A stretch of DNA of 64,000 nucleotides from Chloroflexota bacterium (GCA_016219275.1 JACRBM010000023.1:16293-80292); one strand, 5' to 3'. Counted from the first letter of the stretch, positions 1 to 8,861 are shown. A program made the numbers and translations. The notes: generated from the sequence alone by a model not told the origin.

Positions 1-982
1 GTTTGGTCGTCACAATCGGAATGCCCATCGCGACTGCGGCGTCTTCGTCTTCGCGCACCGCTTCCCACGCGCGCCCGATGCGCGAATCGCTCACGCGACG
101 CGACACGAAAATGACGATCGCGATAACCAGGAGCACGAGAAAATAAAAGTAGATCGGATACAACTGCGCGGGGTTTGCATTCTCCATCCAACTACCGATG
201 CCACCGAAGACTTTATCGAGTCCAAGCGGGAGTCCCGTTGATGCGCCGTGCAGTGCTGTGCCAAAGCCCTCGAACCAGGATCGGAAAAAGAGCGGCGGTC
301 GCTGGATCGGCGTGATGCCTTGCGGACCGTTCGTGATGTTCACCGGCTTGTCGAGATTGTTTGCGACGACGCGCAATAGCTCGCCAAAGCCGAGCGTGAC
401 GACGGCGAGATAGTCGCCGCGCACGCGCAATACCGGCAAGCCGAGCATGATGCCGGTCAGCGCGGCGAGGAACGTTGCGAGGAAAAAGAACGGAAAGAAA
501 AATTCTTGCGCGAGCGGGAACTTGAGCAATTCGGGCGGGATGAATTTTTGCGCCTGCGGCGATCCGAAGATCGCCCAGGTGTACGCGCCGACGAGATAGA
601 ACGCAACGTAACCCAGGTCGAGCAGACCGGCAAACCCGACGACGATGTTCAAGCCGAGTGCGAGGGCAGAGAAGATACACACCTGGGTCGCGACTTCCAA
701 ATAATATTGGTTCAATCCGCCGAAGACCGGAATCAGGACGCCGAGGACGAGAAAGCCGATGACGACTTTGAGCGCGTTCGGAATCTGGAGATAGTAAAGC
801 CAGAGCACCGAACCGGCAAAGAGAATGAACACGGCTTGTGTCGCCAAACCGAACGCCAATTGGCGCGGGGTTGCCACGACGAGGTACGACGTGATGACGA
901 CCCACGCCAAGATGAACGTGATGCGCGCGTTCTGCGTTGCCATTAAGCGTTGCCACAAACTGGGCGTAGTTGATTTGCTCAT
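1..982 (-). CDS. livM: Branched-chain amino acid ABC transporter permease LivM (partial)
   Basis: The gene starts at an ATG at 982 and runs off the left edge with 327 codons visible. The translation is a polytopic membrane protein. It has the LivM core signature ALGLNIVVGFAGLLDLGYVAF near residues 105-125 and, close to the edge, a segment reading RVSDSRIGRAWEAVREDEDA, the cytoplasmic loop typical of LivM that contacts the ATPase. It forms the membrane channel with LivH for branched-chain or related amino acids. The start lies 11 bases after the livH stop, so the two are co-transcribed. Only the last part of the C-terminus should be missing. Confidence 0.93.
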   Translation of the reverse strand, partial: MSKSTTPSLWQRLMATQNARITFILAWVVITSYLVVATPRQLAFGLATQAVFILFAGSVLWLYYLQIPNALKVVIGFLVLGVLIPVFGGLNQYYLEVATQVCIFSALALGLNIVVGFAGLLDLGYVAFYLVGAYTWAIFGSPQAQKFIPPELLKFPLAQEFFFPFFFLATFLAALTGIMLGLPVLRVRGDYLAVVTLGFGELLRVVANNLDKPVNITNGPQGITPIQRPPLFFRSWFEGFGTALHGASTGLPLGLDKVFGGIGSWMENANPAQLYPIYFYFLVLLVIAIVIFVSRRVSDSRIGRAWEAVREDEDAAVAMGIPIVTTK

Positions 983-993
983 CGCGTCCCCCT

Positions 994-2112
994 CTACGCC
1001 TTTTCCCGTACGACCTGCCCGAGCAAACCGGCGGGTCGGAAAATCAAAATGATGATCAAAATACTAAACGCCAGAATATCTTTGTACTCCGCGCCGAACG
1101 CGCCGCTGGTAAAGATCGAGAGGTACGACGCGCCGTACGCTTCCATGATGCCGAGCACGATGCCGCCCAGCATCGCGCCGCTGATGTTGCCGATGCCGCC
1201 GAGCACCGCGGCGGTGAATGCTTTCAACCCAGGAATAAAACCGGTGAACGGATTGATCGTGTTGTACTGCAAGCCGAACAACACGCCCGCCGCGCCGCCC
1301 ATCGCACCGCCGATGAAGAACGTGAGCACGATGATTTGGTTCACGTCAATCCCCATCAAACTGGCGGTCGCGCGGTCTTGCGCGACGGCGCGAATCGCGG
1401 TACCGATCTTGGTCGCGTTGACGAAATAGTTGAGAATGACCAGCATCAAAATCGCGCCCAGAATGACGATGATGGACTTGACCGAGAAATCAATCGTGGA
1501 GGAAAGGATGATGCGCTGTTCAAAAAATTTGATAGTGGGATACGTGAGGTAGAATTCGTTGCGCCAAATGCCTTCGAAAAAACGCACGGCGTCTTGGAGA
1601 AAGAGCGAGACGCCAATCGCCGAGATGAGGGGAACCAAACGCGGCGCGCCGCGTAGTGGACGATACGCGATGCGTTCGACGGTCACTGCCAAGCCGCCGC
1701 TCCCAAGCATTCCGAACAGAAGAATGAGGAGGAGCAGAATCAGCGGATGCACCGCGCCAAGGACGCCCGCCGAGTTCATGATTAACAAAACTTCCGCGCC
1801 GATAAACGCGCCGACCATGAAAATTTCACTGTGCGCGAAATTGATGAATTCGAGCACGCCGTACACCATGGTGTAACCGAGCGCGATCATCGCGTACACA
1901 AAACCGGCGGAGATGCCGTCCACGGCGACCTGGGGCAAAATCAACCAGACCCGTTCAAGCAAATTGAAATCAGTGCGAATGTCGCGGAAAATAAATCCGA
2001 GGATCAACACAAGCGCAGACAGAATGAATACGGTGCCCGCGACGTACAGCAGCATCTGCGCGACCGGCAAGATCAAAAATTTGTACACTCTGGAATCAAG
2101 AAAACTTCTCAA
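994..2112 (-). CDS. livH: Branched-chain amino acid ABC transporter permease LivH
   Basis: A 372-residue polytopic membrane protein, somewhat longer than the usual LivH (about 300) because of an extra N-terminal hydrophobic segment (residues 10-45). The LivH hallmark GYTMVYGVLEFINFAH is at about residues 79-94. It pairs with LivM as the translocation pore. The start is a TTG with a strong GGAGG six bases upstream; no better ATG exists in frame. It follows livK after a gap holding a perfect hairpin (2134-2165). Confidence 0.94.
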   Translation of the reverse strand: MRSFLDSRVYKFLILPVAQMLLYVAGTVFILSALVLILGFIFRDIRTDFNLLERVWLILPQVAVDGISAGFVYAMIALGYTMVYGVLEFINFAHSEIFMVGAFIGAEVLLIMNSAGVLGAVHPLILLLLILLFGMLGSGGLAVTVERIAYRPLRGAPRLVPLISAIGVSLFLQDAVRFFEGIWRNEFYLTYPTIKFFEQRIILSSTIDFSVKSIIVILGAILMLVILNYFVNATKIGTAIRAVAQDRATASLMGIDVNQIIVLTFFIGGAMGGAAGVLFGLQYNTINPFTGFIPGLKAFTAAVLGGIGNISGAMLGGIVLGIMEAYGASYLSIFTSGAFGAEYKDILAFSILIIILIFRPAGLLGQVVREKA

Positions 2113-2133
2113 CGCGTTCCTCCAACCAGCAAG

Positions 2134-2165
2134 GTGGGGAAGGGAGCACGCGGCTCCCTTCCCAC
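2134..2165. repeat. Intercistronic palindrome, livK-livH gap
   Basis: Arms GTGGGGAAGGGAGC and GCTCCCTTCCCAC enclose a 5-base loop. It lies just after the livK stop on the minus strand, where a stem could protect the 3' end of the livK message and favour binding protein over permease. One of many unrelated palindromes in this window. Confidence 0.7.
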
Positions 2166-2178
2166 TCAGTGATGCGGA

Positions 2179-3501
2179 CTATTTCTTTTCGGGCGGCGCG
2201 ATTTCAAGCGTCTTGGCGATGGGGTTGGCGTCCCACTTGGCGGGATCACCCGATGTAACTTTGATGAAGAAGTACTTGGCAATGGTCGGGTCGCCATTCT
2301 TGTTGAAGGTGTAGACGCCGGTGATACCCTTGAAATCTTTCGTCGCGCGGATCGCGGCGGAGACTGCCTTGCGGGTTGGCTTGGCGTCCTTGGCGACGGC
2401 GGCGATGGCTTTCAACGCGATCGCGGCGGAGTCGTACGCGTGCGCGGCGAACGGTTGCGGGTCTTTGTTGAATTTCGCTTTGAAATCTTTGATGAACTGC
2501 GCGGCATCCGGGAACGCGGCGGCTGGCGCGGCAACGCTAGTGTAGTACGTGTTGACGGCGGCATCGCCGGCAAGCTTGGCAAAGTCGGACGAGTCGAGAC
2601 CATCGGGTCCAAGCAAGATCGAATTGATGCCCTTGGCGCGCGCTTGCTTGATCAACGGACCGGCTTGCGGATACAGACCGCCAAAGTAGATCAAGTCGGG
2701 ATTCGCGGCTTTGATCGGTGTCAAGATCGGATCAAAGTTCGCTTTTTCTTCGGTGCCTTCGAAACCGAGGATGTTCAAGCCCAACGTCTTGGCAGTGTCG
2801 CGGAAGAATTCGGCGACGCCTTGACCGTAGGTCGTCTTGTCGTGCAGGATGTAGACCGACTTGACTTTCAGTTCTTTCGCCGCGAATTCCGCGCCGGAAG
2901 GACCTTGCACATCATCGCGACCGCAGACGCGGTTCACGGTAGCATAACCACGATCGGTTACGTTCGGGTTGGTGTTCGCGGGGGAAACCATCGCGAGGTC
3001 GGTATCTTTGTATACTTCGGACGATGGAATCGCAACGCCAGAGTTCAAGTGACCGATGACGACCATGATGTCGGGATCGGTGACCAGGTTCTTGGCGTTC
3101 GCCACGCCCACGTCCGGCTTGGCTTGGTCATCGAACGGAACGTACTCGACCTTGTAGCCCAGGTCCACGAGCGGCTTGCTCAATTGCTCGACTGCGAGTT
3201 GCGTGCCGAGTTTGATGCCTTCACCGAGCGACGCTTGGTCGCCGGAGAGCGGGCTTTGCGACGCGATCTTGATCGTGCCCTTGGACGTTGCCGCCGGCGC
3301 CGTCGTTGGCGCGGGGGCTTTGGTCGGTTCGGGCGCTTTGGTCGCCGCCGCAGGCGCGGCAGTCGGCGCGGCAGGAGCCGTAGTCGGCGCAGCCGCCGGC
3401 GCCTTGGTCGGCGGGGCGGCGGTTGGCGCGGCGGTCGGCGCCGCGCAAGCGGTTGCGATCAACGCGACCAGCAGTACCACAAACAAAATTTTCGCTTTCA
3501 T
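2179..3501 (-). CDS. Branched-chain amino acid ABC transporter substrate-binding lipoprotein (LivK-like)
   Basis: A 440-residue extracytoplasmic binding protein. Residues 1-19 are a lipoprotein signal ending at lipobox Cys19 (IATAC). A low-complexity Ala/Pro/Thr/Lys linker follows to about residue 73, then a two-lobed periplasmic-binding type I domain beginning IKIASQSPLSGDQASLGEGI. It captures the substrate and delivers it to LivH/LivM. An ATG start with AAGGAGG upstream and a consensus promoter at 3732-3760 support the model. The specificity (Leu/Ile/Val versus other amino acids, amides or aromatics) cannot be told from the sequence. Confidence 0.92.
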   Translation of the reverse strand: MKAKILFVVLLVALIATACAAPTAAPTAAPPTKAPAAAPTTAPAAPTAAPAAATKAPEPTKAPAPTTAPAATSKGTIKIASQSPLSGDQASLGEGIKLGTQLAVEQLSKPLVDLGYKVEYVPFDDQAKPDVGVANAKNLVTDPDIMVVIGHLNSGVAIPSSEVYKDTDLAMVSPANTNPNVTDRGYATVNRVCGRDDVQGPSGAEFAAKELKVKSVYILHDKTTYGQGVAEFFRDTAKTLGLNILGFEGTEEKANFDPILTPIKAANPDLIYFGGLYPQAGPLIKQARAKGINSILLGPDGLDSSDFAKLAGDAAVNTYYTSVAAPAAAFPDAAQFIKDFKAKFNKDPQPFAAHAYDSAAIALKAIAAVAKDAKPTRKAVSAAIRATKDFKGITGVYTFNKNGDPTIAKYFFIKVTSGDPAKWDANPIAKTLEIAPPEKK

Positions 3502-3731
3502 CGGACTTCTCCTCCTTAAGGATTGTGTCTGTTCACATCATCGTGCTCGGCGCGCGTTGGCGAAACGTGCTGACGCTTCGTCAAACGGTTTGCCAAACCG
3601 ATCACGGGCGAGCATTCGCAATTCAAACCCACATCGGTAGCGTGACTCACCTCCTTTAGTTGTCTCGTCTCATCGTCGAGCCAAGCGTTCGGAAAAAGAT
3701 CGGCAGAAATCCCCAACCGCAAATTGCGGCA

Positions 3732-3760
3732 ATTATATGTACCTTGAAAACGCGTGTCAA
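3732..3760 (-). promoter_or_regulatory. Sigma-70-type promoter of the livK-livH-livM unit
   Basis: On the minus strand, TTGACA (3760-3755) and TATAAT (3737-3732) are separated by 17 bases, a perfect consensus. It starts directly after the livF stop, so livKHM can be transcribed independently of livGF. The leader to the livK start is about 225 bases and holds a perfect 15-base palindrome (CGGTTTGGCAAACCG on the minus strand, 3586-3600) and an extra AAAGGAGG at about 3650 without a convincing start codon. Confidence 0.85.
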
Positions 3761-3782
3761 ACAAATGGGCGGCGTCCGTTCG

Positions 3783-4496
3783 TTACGATTCGCCGAGGTA
3801 CGATTTGCGAACCATTTCGTTTTGGCGCAGATTCGCAGCCGCGTCTTTGACGACGATCTGCCCAGTCTCGATGACATAGCCGCGATGCGCGACCTGGAGC
3901 GCCTTCGCCGCGTTCTGTTCGATCAGCAAAATTGTTGTGCCTTCGCCGTTCAACTTGCGAATCGTTTCAAAGATCGCTTCGACGAGCACCGGCGCAAGCC
4001 CCATCGAAGGTTCGTCGAGCATCAACACGCGCGGGTGCGACATCAAGGCGCGACCCATCGCGAGCATTTGTTGTTCGCCGCCGGAGAGCGTGCCGCCCAA
4101 TTGCGCGCGGCGTTCCGCCAAACGCGGAAACAACGCGTAGACAAATTCCAAGTCGCGCGCGATGCTGGCGGTGTCGGTGCGCGAGTACGCACCCATTTGC
4201 AGATTCTCTTCCACGGTGAGACGCGAAAACACCTTGCGACCTTCCGGCGATTGACCGATGCCTTTGGTCACGATAACGTGCGCGGGCAATCCGTCAATCC
4301 GTTCGCCTTCGAGCCAGATTTCGCCTTGGCGCGGACGCAGCAAACCGGAAATCGTTTTGAGCGTCGTGGTTTTGCCCGCGCCGTTCGCGCCAATCAGCGT
4401 GACGATTTCACCTTTTTCCACCGTGAGACTGACGCCCTTGAGCGCGTGGATATGTCCATAGTACGTGTGAATGTCTTTGACTTCGAGCATTGGCAT
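3783..4496 (-). CDS. livF: Branched-chain amino acid ABC transporter ATPase LivF
   Basis: A 237-residue ABC ATPase. Walker A GANGAGKT is at residues 36-43, the signature LSGGEQQ near the middle, and Walker B VLMLDEPS after it. The N-terminal line LEVKDIHTYYGHIHALKGVS is diagnostic of LivF. It forms a heterodimer with LivG on the cytoplasmic face and powers LivH/LivM. It sits downstream of livG, separated by a short palindrome, and upstream of the livK promoter. Confidence 0.95.
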   Translation of the reverse strand: MPMLEVKDIHTYYGHIHALKGVSLTVEKGEIVTLIGANGAGKTTTLKTISGLLRPRQGEIWLEGERIDGLPAHVIVTKGIGQSPEGRKVFSRLTVEENLQMGAYSRTDTASIARDLEFVYALFPRLAERRAQLGGTLSGGEQQMLAMGRALMSHPRVLMLDEPSMGLAPVLVEAIFETIRKLNGEGTTILLIEQNAAKALQVAHRGYVIETGQIVVKDAAANLRQNEMVRKSYLGES

Positions 4497-4521
4497 AGTT
4501 CGTTACCTTTTGTTGATTCCT

Positions 4522-4549
4522 ATTAGCCACGTCCTTAAGCGTGGCTAAT
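4522..4549. repeat. Palindrome, livG-livF gap
   Basis: Arms ATTAGCCACG and CGTGGCTAAT with the centre TCCTTAAG. It shares the TAGCCACG..CTTAAG core with the larger palindrome at 5351-5382, so these two belong to one repeat family, probably REP-like. Confidence 0.75.
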
Positions 4550-4555
4550 AGGGGG

Positions 4556-5335
4556 TTACGCGGCGATCTCGCCGTACTCTTTGCCGAGGTATGCCTCGCG
4601 CACGCGCGCGTCTTTTTGCACCTGGGCGGGCGTGCCTTCCGCAATTTTTGCGCCAAAGTCGAGCACGCTCACATAATCCGAAATCGTCATCACAACTTTC
4701 ATTTGATGCTCGATCAGCAGAATCGTCAACTTGAGTTCATCGCGCAGACGGCGAATGAAACCAACCATCTCGGAGGTCTCTTGCGGATTCATCCCAGCAG
4801 TCGGCTCGTCGAGTAAAAGTAGTTTCGGTTCGGTTGCGAGCGCGCGCGCGACTTCGAGACGGCGTTGACTGCCGTATGCCAGGTTCTTCGCCAGTTCGTT
4901 CTCGTACCCGCGCAGTCCGACAAATTCGAGCAGTTCGCGCGAACGTTGGGCGACGCGTTTCTCTTCGGCGACTGTCCCGCCGTCGCGCACGATCGCGCCG
5001 AACACGTTCGCCTTGGTGCGCGTGTGTTGCCCGATCATCACGTTTTCGAGCGCGGACATGTTGGCAAAGAGCCGAATGTTCTGGAATGTGCGTCCGATGC
5101 CCAACGCGGTAATACGATCCGAACGTTGTCCGACGAGCGCATGACCATCGAAAATAATGTGTCCTTCTTCGGGACGATAAAACCCGGTGATGCAATTAAA
5201 GAACGTCGTCTTGCCCGCGCCGTTGGGACCGATCAAACTGGCGATCATGCCTTGTTCGATCACAAAATCAACTCGATCCACGGCGGTCAACCCACCGAAT
5301 CGTTTCGTCACTTGTTTCGCGTCGAGTAGTGCCAT
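4556..5335 (-). CDS. livG: Branched-chain amino acid ABC transporter ATPase LivG
   Basis: A 259-residue ABC ATPase. It has Walker A GPNGAGKTT, the LivG-type signature variant LAYGSQRRLEVARAL, and Walker B LLLLDEPTAG followed by MNPQET, typical of LivG. The start is an ATG preceded by GGAGG at five bases. It works with LivF. It lies downstream of a polar amino-acid permease, not of livM, so the locus order is unusual. Confidence 0.95.
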   Translation of the reverse strand: MALLDAKQVTKRFGGLTAVDRVDFVIEQGMIASLIGPNGAGKTTFFNCITGFYRPEEGHIIFDGHALVGQRSDRITALGIGRTFQNIRLFANMSALENVMIGQHTRTKANVFGAIVRDGGTVAEEKRVAQRSRELLEFVGLRGYENELAKNLAYGSQRRLEVARALATEPKLLLLDEPTAGMNPQETSEMVGFIRRLRDELKLTILLIEHQMKVVMTISDYVSVLDFGAKIAEGTPAQVQKDARVREAYLGKEYGEIAA

Positions 5336-5350
5336 GCTGCCTCCGCACCC

Positions 5351-5382
5351 CTTTAGCCACGCCCTTAAGGGCGTGGCTAAAG
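5351..5382. repeat. Perfect 32-base palindrome upstream of livG
   Basis: The 32 bases are fully self-complementary around CTTAAG, with arms starting CTTTAGCCACG. It is the same family as 4522-4549. It sits between the permease stop and the livG ribosome-binding site. Confidence 0.8.
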
Positions 5383-5387
5383 GGGTG

Positions 5388-6242
5388 TTATTTCGGAATC
5401 TGAAATTTGCGTTCGATATAGCGCACGATCAAAGATAGACCCAGGGTCATTACGAGATACAACAATGCCGCCATCGTCCAGTGTTCGAGCGGACGAAACG
5501 TGTTCGCGCTGCGCTGGCGCGTCCACAGCGTCAACTCCTTGACGCTGATCGCGGACGTGAGCGCGGAATCCTTGAGCATCGAAATGAAATCGTTGCCAAG
5601 CGGCGGCAGAATCACGCGCAACGCTTGCGGCAGAATCACGAGCTGCATCGCTTGCAAGTACGACATACCGAGCGCGCGCGCCGCTTCGACTTGTCCGCGC
5701 GCGATGGATTGGATGCCGGCGCGGTACACCTCGGCAAGGTACGCGCCGTAGCCGATCGCGAGAGCGATGATGCCCTGGATCACTTCATCGCGAAAAATGC
5801 CGGAGACGGGGTCGGGTGTGTGCTCGGCGAAGAATGGCGCGATGACGTAGAAAAAGTACAGAATCTGCACGAGCAACGGAATGCCGCGCACGACTTCGAC
5901 GTAGAGTGTGGCAATCGTATTGAGAACCGGATTCTGCGATACGCGCATCAGCCCGGCGACCAAGCCAATGACGAGCGCAAGGAGAAACGCGAAGAGTGTG
6001 ACGGTCAGTGTTAGGTAGATGCCACTGCCGAGGATCAGCAGGATCGAGATATAATCTTGGCTTGTGGCAATGACGACAATCGCGATGACGCCGACGATGG
6101 CGAGGATGACAATCCACCATGGCATCTCGGCGATGCCAGGGATGGGTAGAGCGCGACCCGAACTCGGCGCGGGGCGCGCCGAGCGAACCGGGGTTGGTTT
6201 AGACGATGGGTCAGGATCAGACATTGGGCATTTGTCGGTCAC
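5388..6242 (-). CDS. Polar amino-acid ABC transporter permease (HisM/GlnP family)
   Basis: A 284-residue membrane protein. A 45-residue Pro/Ser-rich cytoplasmic tail leads into TM segments. The family core lies at about residues 85-280 and includes VVRGIPLLVQILYFF and the EAA loop AARALGMSYLQAMQLVILPQ. It pairs with the binding protein at 6478-7335. The start is uncertain: GTG at 6242 or ATG at 6224, neither with a good ribosome-binding site. No matching ATPase (GlnQ/HisP type) is encoded next to it; livG follows instead. Confidence 0.92.
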   Translation of the reverse strand: MTDKCPMSDPDPSSKPTPVRSARPAPSSGRALPIPGIAEMPWWIVILAIVGVIAIVVIATSQDYISILLILGSGIYLTLTVTLFAFLLALVIGLVAGLMRVSQNPVLNTIATLYVEVVRGIPLLVQILYFFYVIAPFFAEHTPDPVSGIFRDEVIQGIIALAIGYGAYLAEVYRAGIQSIARGQVEAARALGMSYLQAMQLVILPQALRVILPPLGNDFISMLKDSALTSAISVKELTLWTRQRSANTFRPLEHWTMAALLYLVMTLGLSLIVRYIERKFQIPK

Positions 6243-6394
6243 CGCGATGATCGCGGCTCTGCAATGCAGCGCAGTTAGGAATTGCGGTCACGTCGTGGTG
6301 CCCGCACAAGGATACGTCTGGTCGAACGCGCCAGGGTAAATTATCTCGCTGGTTTTCTCGCGGCCATGGCGAAACGCGCTCGGGGAATTCTCGC

Positions 6395-6466
6395 GCTACC
6401 TCCCTGCCTCCCTAACTCCCTCTGTTTCGTATCGCAGGGGGAGAAGGGACGACAGGGGAGGGTAGC
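6395..6466. repeat. Long imperfect palindrome, binding protein-permease gap
   Basis: The left arm GCTACCTCCCTGCCTCCCT and right arm ending GACAGGGGAGGGTAGC are both built of short CCCT/AGGG units. It fills the space between the binding-protein stop and the permease gene on the minus strand and may act as an attenuating hairpin. Confidence 0.65.
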
Positions 6467-6477
6467 GTGAGGGATGG

Positions 6478-7335
6478 TTATTTGCCCAATTTGTCGGACA
6501 GCAATTTGCCGGCGCAATCTGGTTTGGGGTCAATGCCCTTCCACCATTTTTCGCAGAGCTTGGTCCACGTGCCGTCCTTGTAGACCGCCTTCAAACCGGC
6601 GTCAAAGGCGTCCCTGAGTTCCTTGTCGCCTTTGCGGAAGACGAGTCCGAGAAATTCGTTGCCGAATTGCTTGCCGGTCAATTTGATTTTGCCTTTGTTG
6701 TCTTCGAGCAATGCCGACGCGGCAAAGGTGTCAATCACGACGGCATCGGCTTGCTTGTTGATGAGCGCGGCAATGGCGGCGGGAAAATCCTGGAATTCCT
6801 TAACCTGCTTGTTCGCGTCGGCGACCAATTTCTTAGCGGTCACCGCGTTGGTCGTGCCGAGTTGCGTGGCGACGATGAATTCCGGTTTCTTCAAATCTTC
6901 CGGTTCCTTGACACGCGCTTCATCGGCGCGGACGACGAGGACTTCGGTGTTGGGCATGTATGGCAGCGAGAAATCCACGGTCTTGGCGCGTTCGTCGGTG
7001 ATCGTCCAACCGGACGCGGAGAAATCGTACGTCTTGTTGTTGACCGCGATCATCAAGCCGTCGAAATCGGCGGTGTTGAACGTCGCGGTGCAGTTGACCT
7101 TTTTGCAGATTTCGGCGACGAGTTCAACGTCAAAGCCGACGACTTTTTTGTCCTTGTCGAGGGATTCGAATGGGGGGTACGTCGTGTCACTACCGACTTT
7201 GAGCGTGCGTCCTTTGAGATCGGGCATGCCACTGGCGGCAGAACCGGACGAACTCGGGGCGGTGGTGGGCGCGGCGCACGCGACGACGATCAACGCGACA
7301 ACGAGAATAACGAGAGCGAGTACAGAGCGTTTCAC
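6478..7335 (-). CDS. Polar amino-acid ABC transporter substrate-binding lipoprotein
   Basis: A 285-residue family 3 solute-binding protein. The lipoprotein signal ends at Cys20 (IVVAC) and a short Ser/Ala linker follows. The domain begins LKVGSDTTYPPFESLD and contains GFDVELVAEICKKV and DERAKTVDFSLPY, all hallmarks of the HisJ/GlnH group. It binds a polar or charged amino acid for the permease at 5388-6242. The start is a GTG with GGAGGAG upstream. It is transcribed from its own consensus promoter (7417-7445) through a hairpin leader. Confidence 0.93.
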   Translation of the reverse strand: MKRSVLALVILVVALIVVACAAPTTAPSSSGSAASGMPDLKGRTLKVGSDTTYPPFESLDKDKKVVGFDVELVAEICKKVNCTATFNTADFDGLMIAVNNKTYDFSASGWTITDERAKTVDFSLPYMPNTEVLVVRADEARVKEPEDLKKPEFIVATQLGTTNAVTAKKLVADANKQVKEFQDFPAAIAALINKQADAVVIDTFAASALLEDNKGKIKLTGKQFGNEFLGLVFRKGDKELRDAFDAGLKAVYKDGTWTKLCEKWWKGIDPKPDCAGKLLSDKLGK

Positions 7336-7380
7336 TTCTTCTCCTCCAAAGAAAAAATGCCGGCGCTGGAAATGATGTTA

Positions 7381-7404
7381 TGCAACCGCGTCGGCGCGGT
7401 TGCA
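7381..7404 (-). promoter_or_regulatory. Leader hairpin before the polar amino-acid binding protein
   Basis: A perfect 10-base-pair stem (TGCAACCGCG / CGCGGTTGCA) with a 4-base loop lies between the promoter at 7417-7445 and the ribosome-binding site. No U-run follows, so an mRNA-stability or protein-binding role is more likely than intrinsic termination. Confidence 0.6.
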
Positions 7405-7416
7405 AATTTGGGCGCA

Positions 7417-7445
7417 AGTATATCCGAGATGGGGGTACGTGTCAA
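7417..7445 (-). promoter_or_regulatory. Sigma-70-type promoter of the amino-acid transporter operon
   Basis: On the minus strand, TTGACA (7445-7440) and TATACT (7422-7417) are spaced 17 bases apart. It drives the binding protein, permease and probably livG-livF. Confidence 0.82.
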
Positions 7446-7548
7446 ATTTTCCTGGAAGATTTTCTATGGATGCCACTCTGTGGCGCGGGCGGCTTGCTCG
7501 TATATTGCAAGTGGGCGATCCGTTCGTACCACAAACTATGATTTTGAC

Positions 7549-7577
7549 TTGCCAAGCCAAAAACAAGATGGTATAGT
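7549..7577 (+). promoter_or_regulatory. Promoter of the MFS transporter gene
   Basis: TTGCCA and TATAGT are spaced 17 bases apart, and the -10 box ends only 18 bases before the TTG start. It is divergent to the amino-acid transporter promoter about 100 bases away. Confidence 0.65.
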
Positions 7578-7595
7578 GCGCGTTGGAGGATTAAA

Positions 7596-8786
7596 TTGAA
7601 TCTAGACAATGCGCGTTCGACTTTTTCGCAGTATCGTTCTCTCACCGCCGCGACGCTCGGACATTTCAGCGTGGATATGTATTCGGGCATGTTGCCGATG
7701 ATTCTCGTCGTACTCACCGACACATTGCACCTGACATATTTTCAAATCGGTTTCATCTCAACGGTCTACAGTCTCGCCGGCTCGTTGAGTCAACCATTTT
7801 TCGGTTGGCTGGGCGATCAACGCGGCAATCGCCCGATGGCGGTGTTGGGCGTCGCCGGCATTGCGGTGACGGTCGGCGTGATGCGATTTGTGGATGATTA
7901 CTATGTTCTGCTCGCGCTCTCGATCATCGCGGGGTTGGGTTCGGGCGCGTTCCATCCGCAGGGCGCAACGCTCGCCGCGGATGTGCCGGCGAAACAGCGC
8001 GGCGTCGCGGCTTCGATTTTCATGTTCGGCGGCAACGGCGGCTATTCGACTGGTCCGATTTTCGGGACTGCGCTCTTTGGGTTGACTGGCGCGTTGATGC
8101 CGCAAACGTTCGCGGTGTTGGGGTTTGCGCAAGCCGCGCTGATTTTTTGGTTGCTCGCGGAACGCCAGCGTCAGTTCCACGCCGCGCCGACCAAACAACC
8201 AATTGCCGCGGCGAAAGTGATGGCGCCGATCGCGGTCATTATCATATTGACGCTCGTCATCTTTTTTCGTTCGTGGATGAGCGCGGCGGTTTCGACGTAC
8301 GTGCCGCAAGTGTTCAAGTCGTTCGGGTACTCGAACGACGATTCGGGGCGCGTGTTGTTCAGCGTCTTGTTCCCCGTCGCCGTCGGCGGTTTGATGGGGG
8401 GCACGCTTTCCGATCGCTTCGGGCGTCGCCGCGTGTTGATCGCTTCGACGATTCTGAGCGGTCCCGCGTTAGTCGGATTGATGCTGGCGAATGGCGCGAT
8501 GGTGTACGCCTCGGGTGCGCTCCTGGGTGTCGCTATCGGCGCATCGTTTCCGGTGACACTTGTGATGGCGCAATCGCTTGTTCCGCGCGGGCTGGGGTTG
8601 ATGTCCGGCATCGTCCTGGGATTTACGTTTGTCGCCGGCGCGGTGGGCACTGCCGCGAGCGGTTATGCCGCCGATACGATCGGGCTGTTGCCGACGATGT
8701 ACCTGAACGCGGCGTTGCCGGTGATCGCGGGTTTGCTCGCGTTCTGGTTGCCGAAGGATGAATCGCCGCAGAAACAACGCGCGTAG
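7596..8786 (+). CDS. MFS transporter, fosmidomycin-resistance (Fsr)-like
   Basis: A 396-residue major-facilitator protein with about 12 hydrophobic segments. Family-typical stretches are LGHFSVDMYSGMLPM at the N-terminus, GSGAFHPQGATLAAD and, in the second half, GTLSDRFGRRRVLIAS. The first two resemble Fsr-type exporters, which have a G-H-x-x-x-D first helix and a F-H-P-x-G loop. It is probably a proton-coupled exporter of small organic compounds. The start is a TTG with GGAGGA five bases upstream; no ATG fits. Substrate unknown. Confidence 0.85.
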   Translation: MNLDNARSTFSQYRSLTAATLGHFSVDMYSGMLPMILVVLTDTLHLTYFQIGFISTVYSLAGSLSQPFFGWLGDQRGNRPMAVLGVAGIAVTVGVMRFVDDYYVLLALSIIAGLGSGAFHPQGATLAADVPAKQRGVAASIFMFGGNGGYSTGPIFGTALFGLTGALMPQTFAVLGFAQAALIFWLLAERQRQFHAAPTKQPIAAAKVMAPIAVIIILTLVIFFRSWMSAAVSTYVPQVFKSFGYSNDDSGRVLFSVLFPVAVGGLMGGTLSDRFGRRRVLIASTILSGPALVGLMLANGAMVYASGALLGVAIGASFPVTLVMAQSLVPRGLGLMSGIVLGFTFVAGAVGTAASGYAADTIGLLPTMYLNAALPVIAGLLAFWLPKDESPQKQRA

Positions 8787-8861
8787 TTTGCCAATGTCCG
8801 ATCAACCACAAAGCATGGGAATGCCCACTGCGCGGAAATTTTGGCTTGGCGTCAATTGTGA

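Noticed and set aside
3660..4526. Long plus-strand open frame (288 codons) opposite livF
   Set aside because: It is antisense to livF, whose motifs are complete; the long frame is an effect of high GC at third positions. The same holds for many other frames, for example 19047-20033 and 14462-15409.
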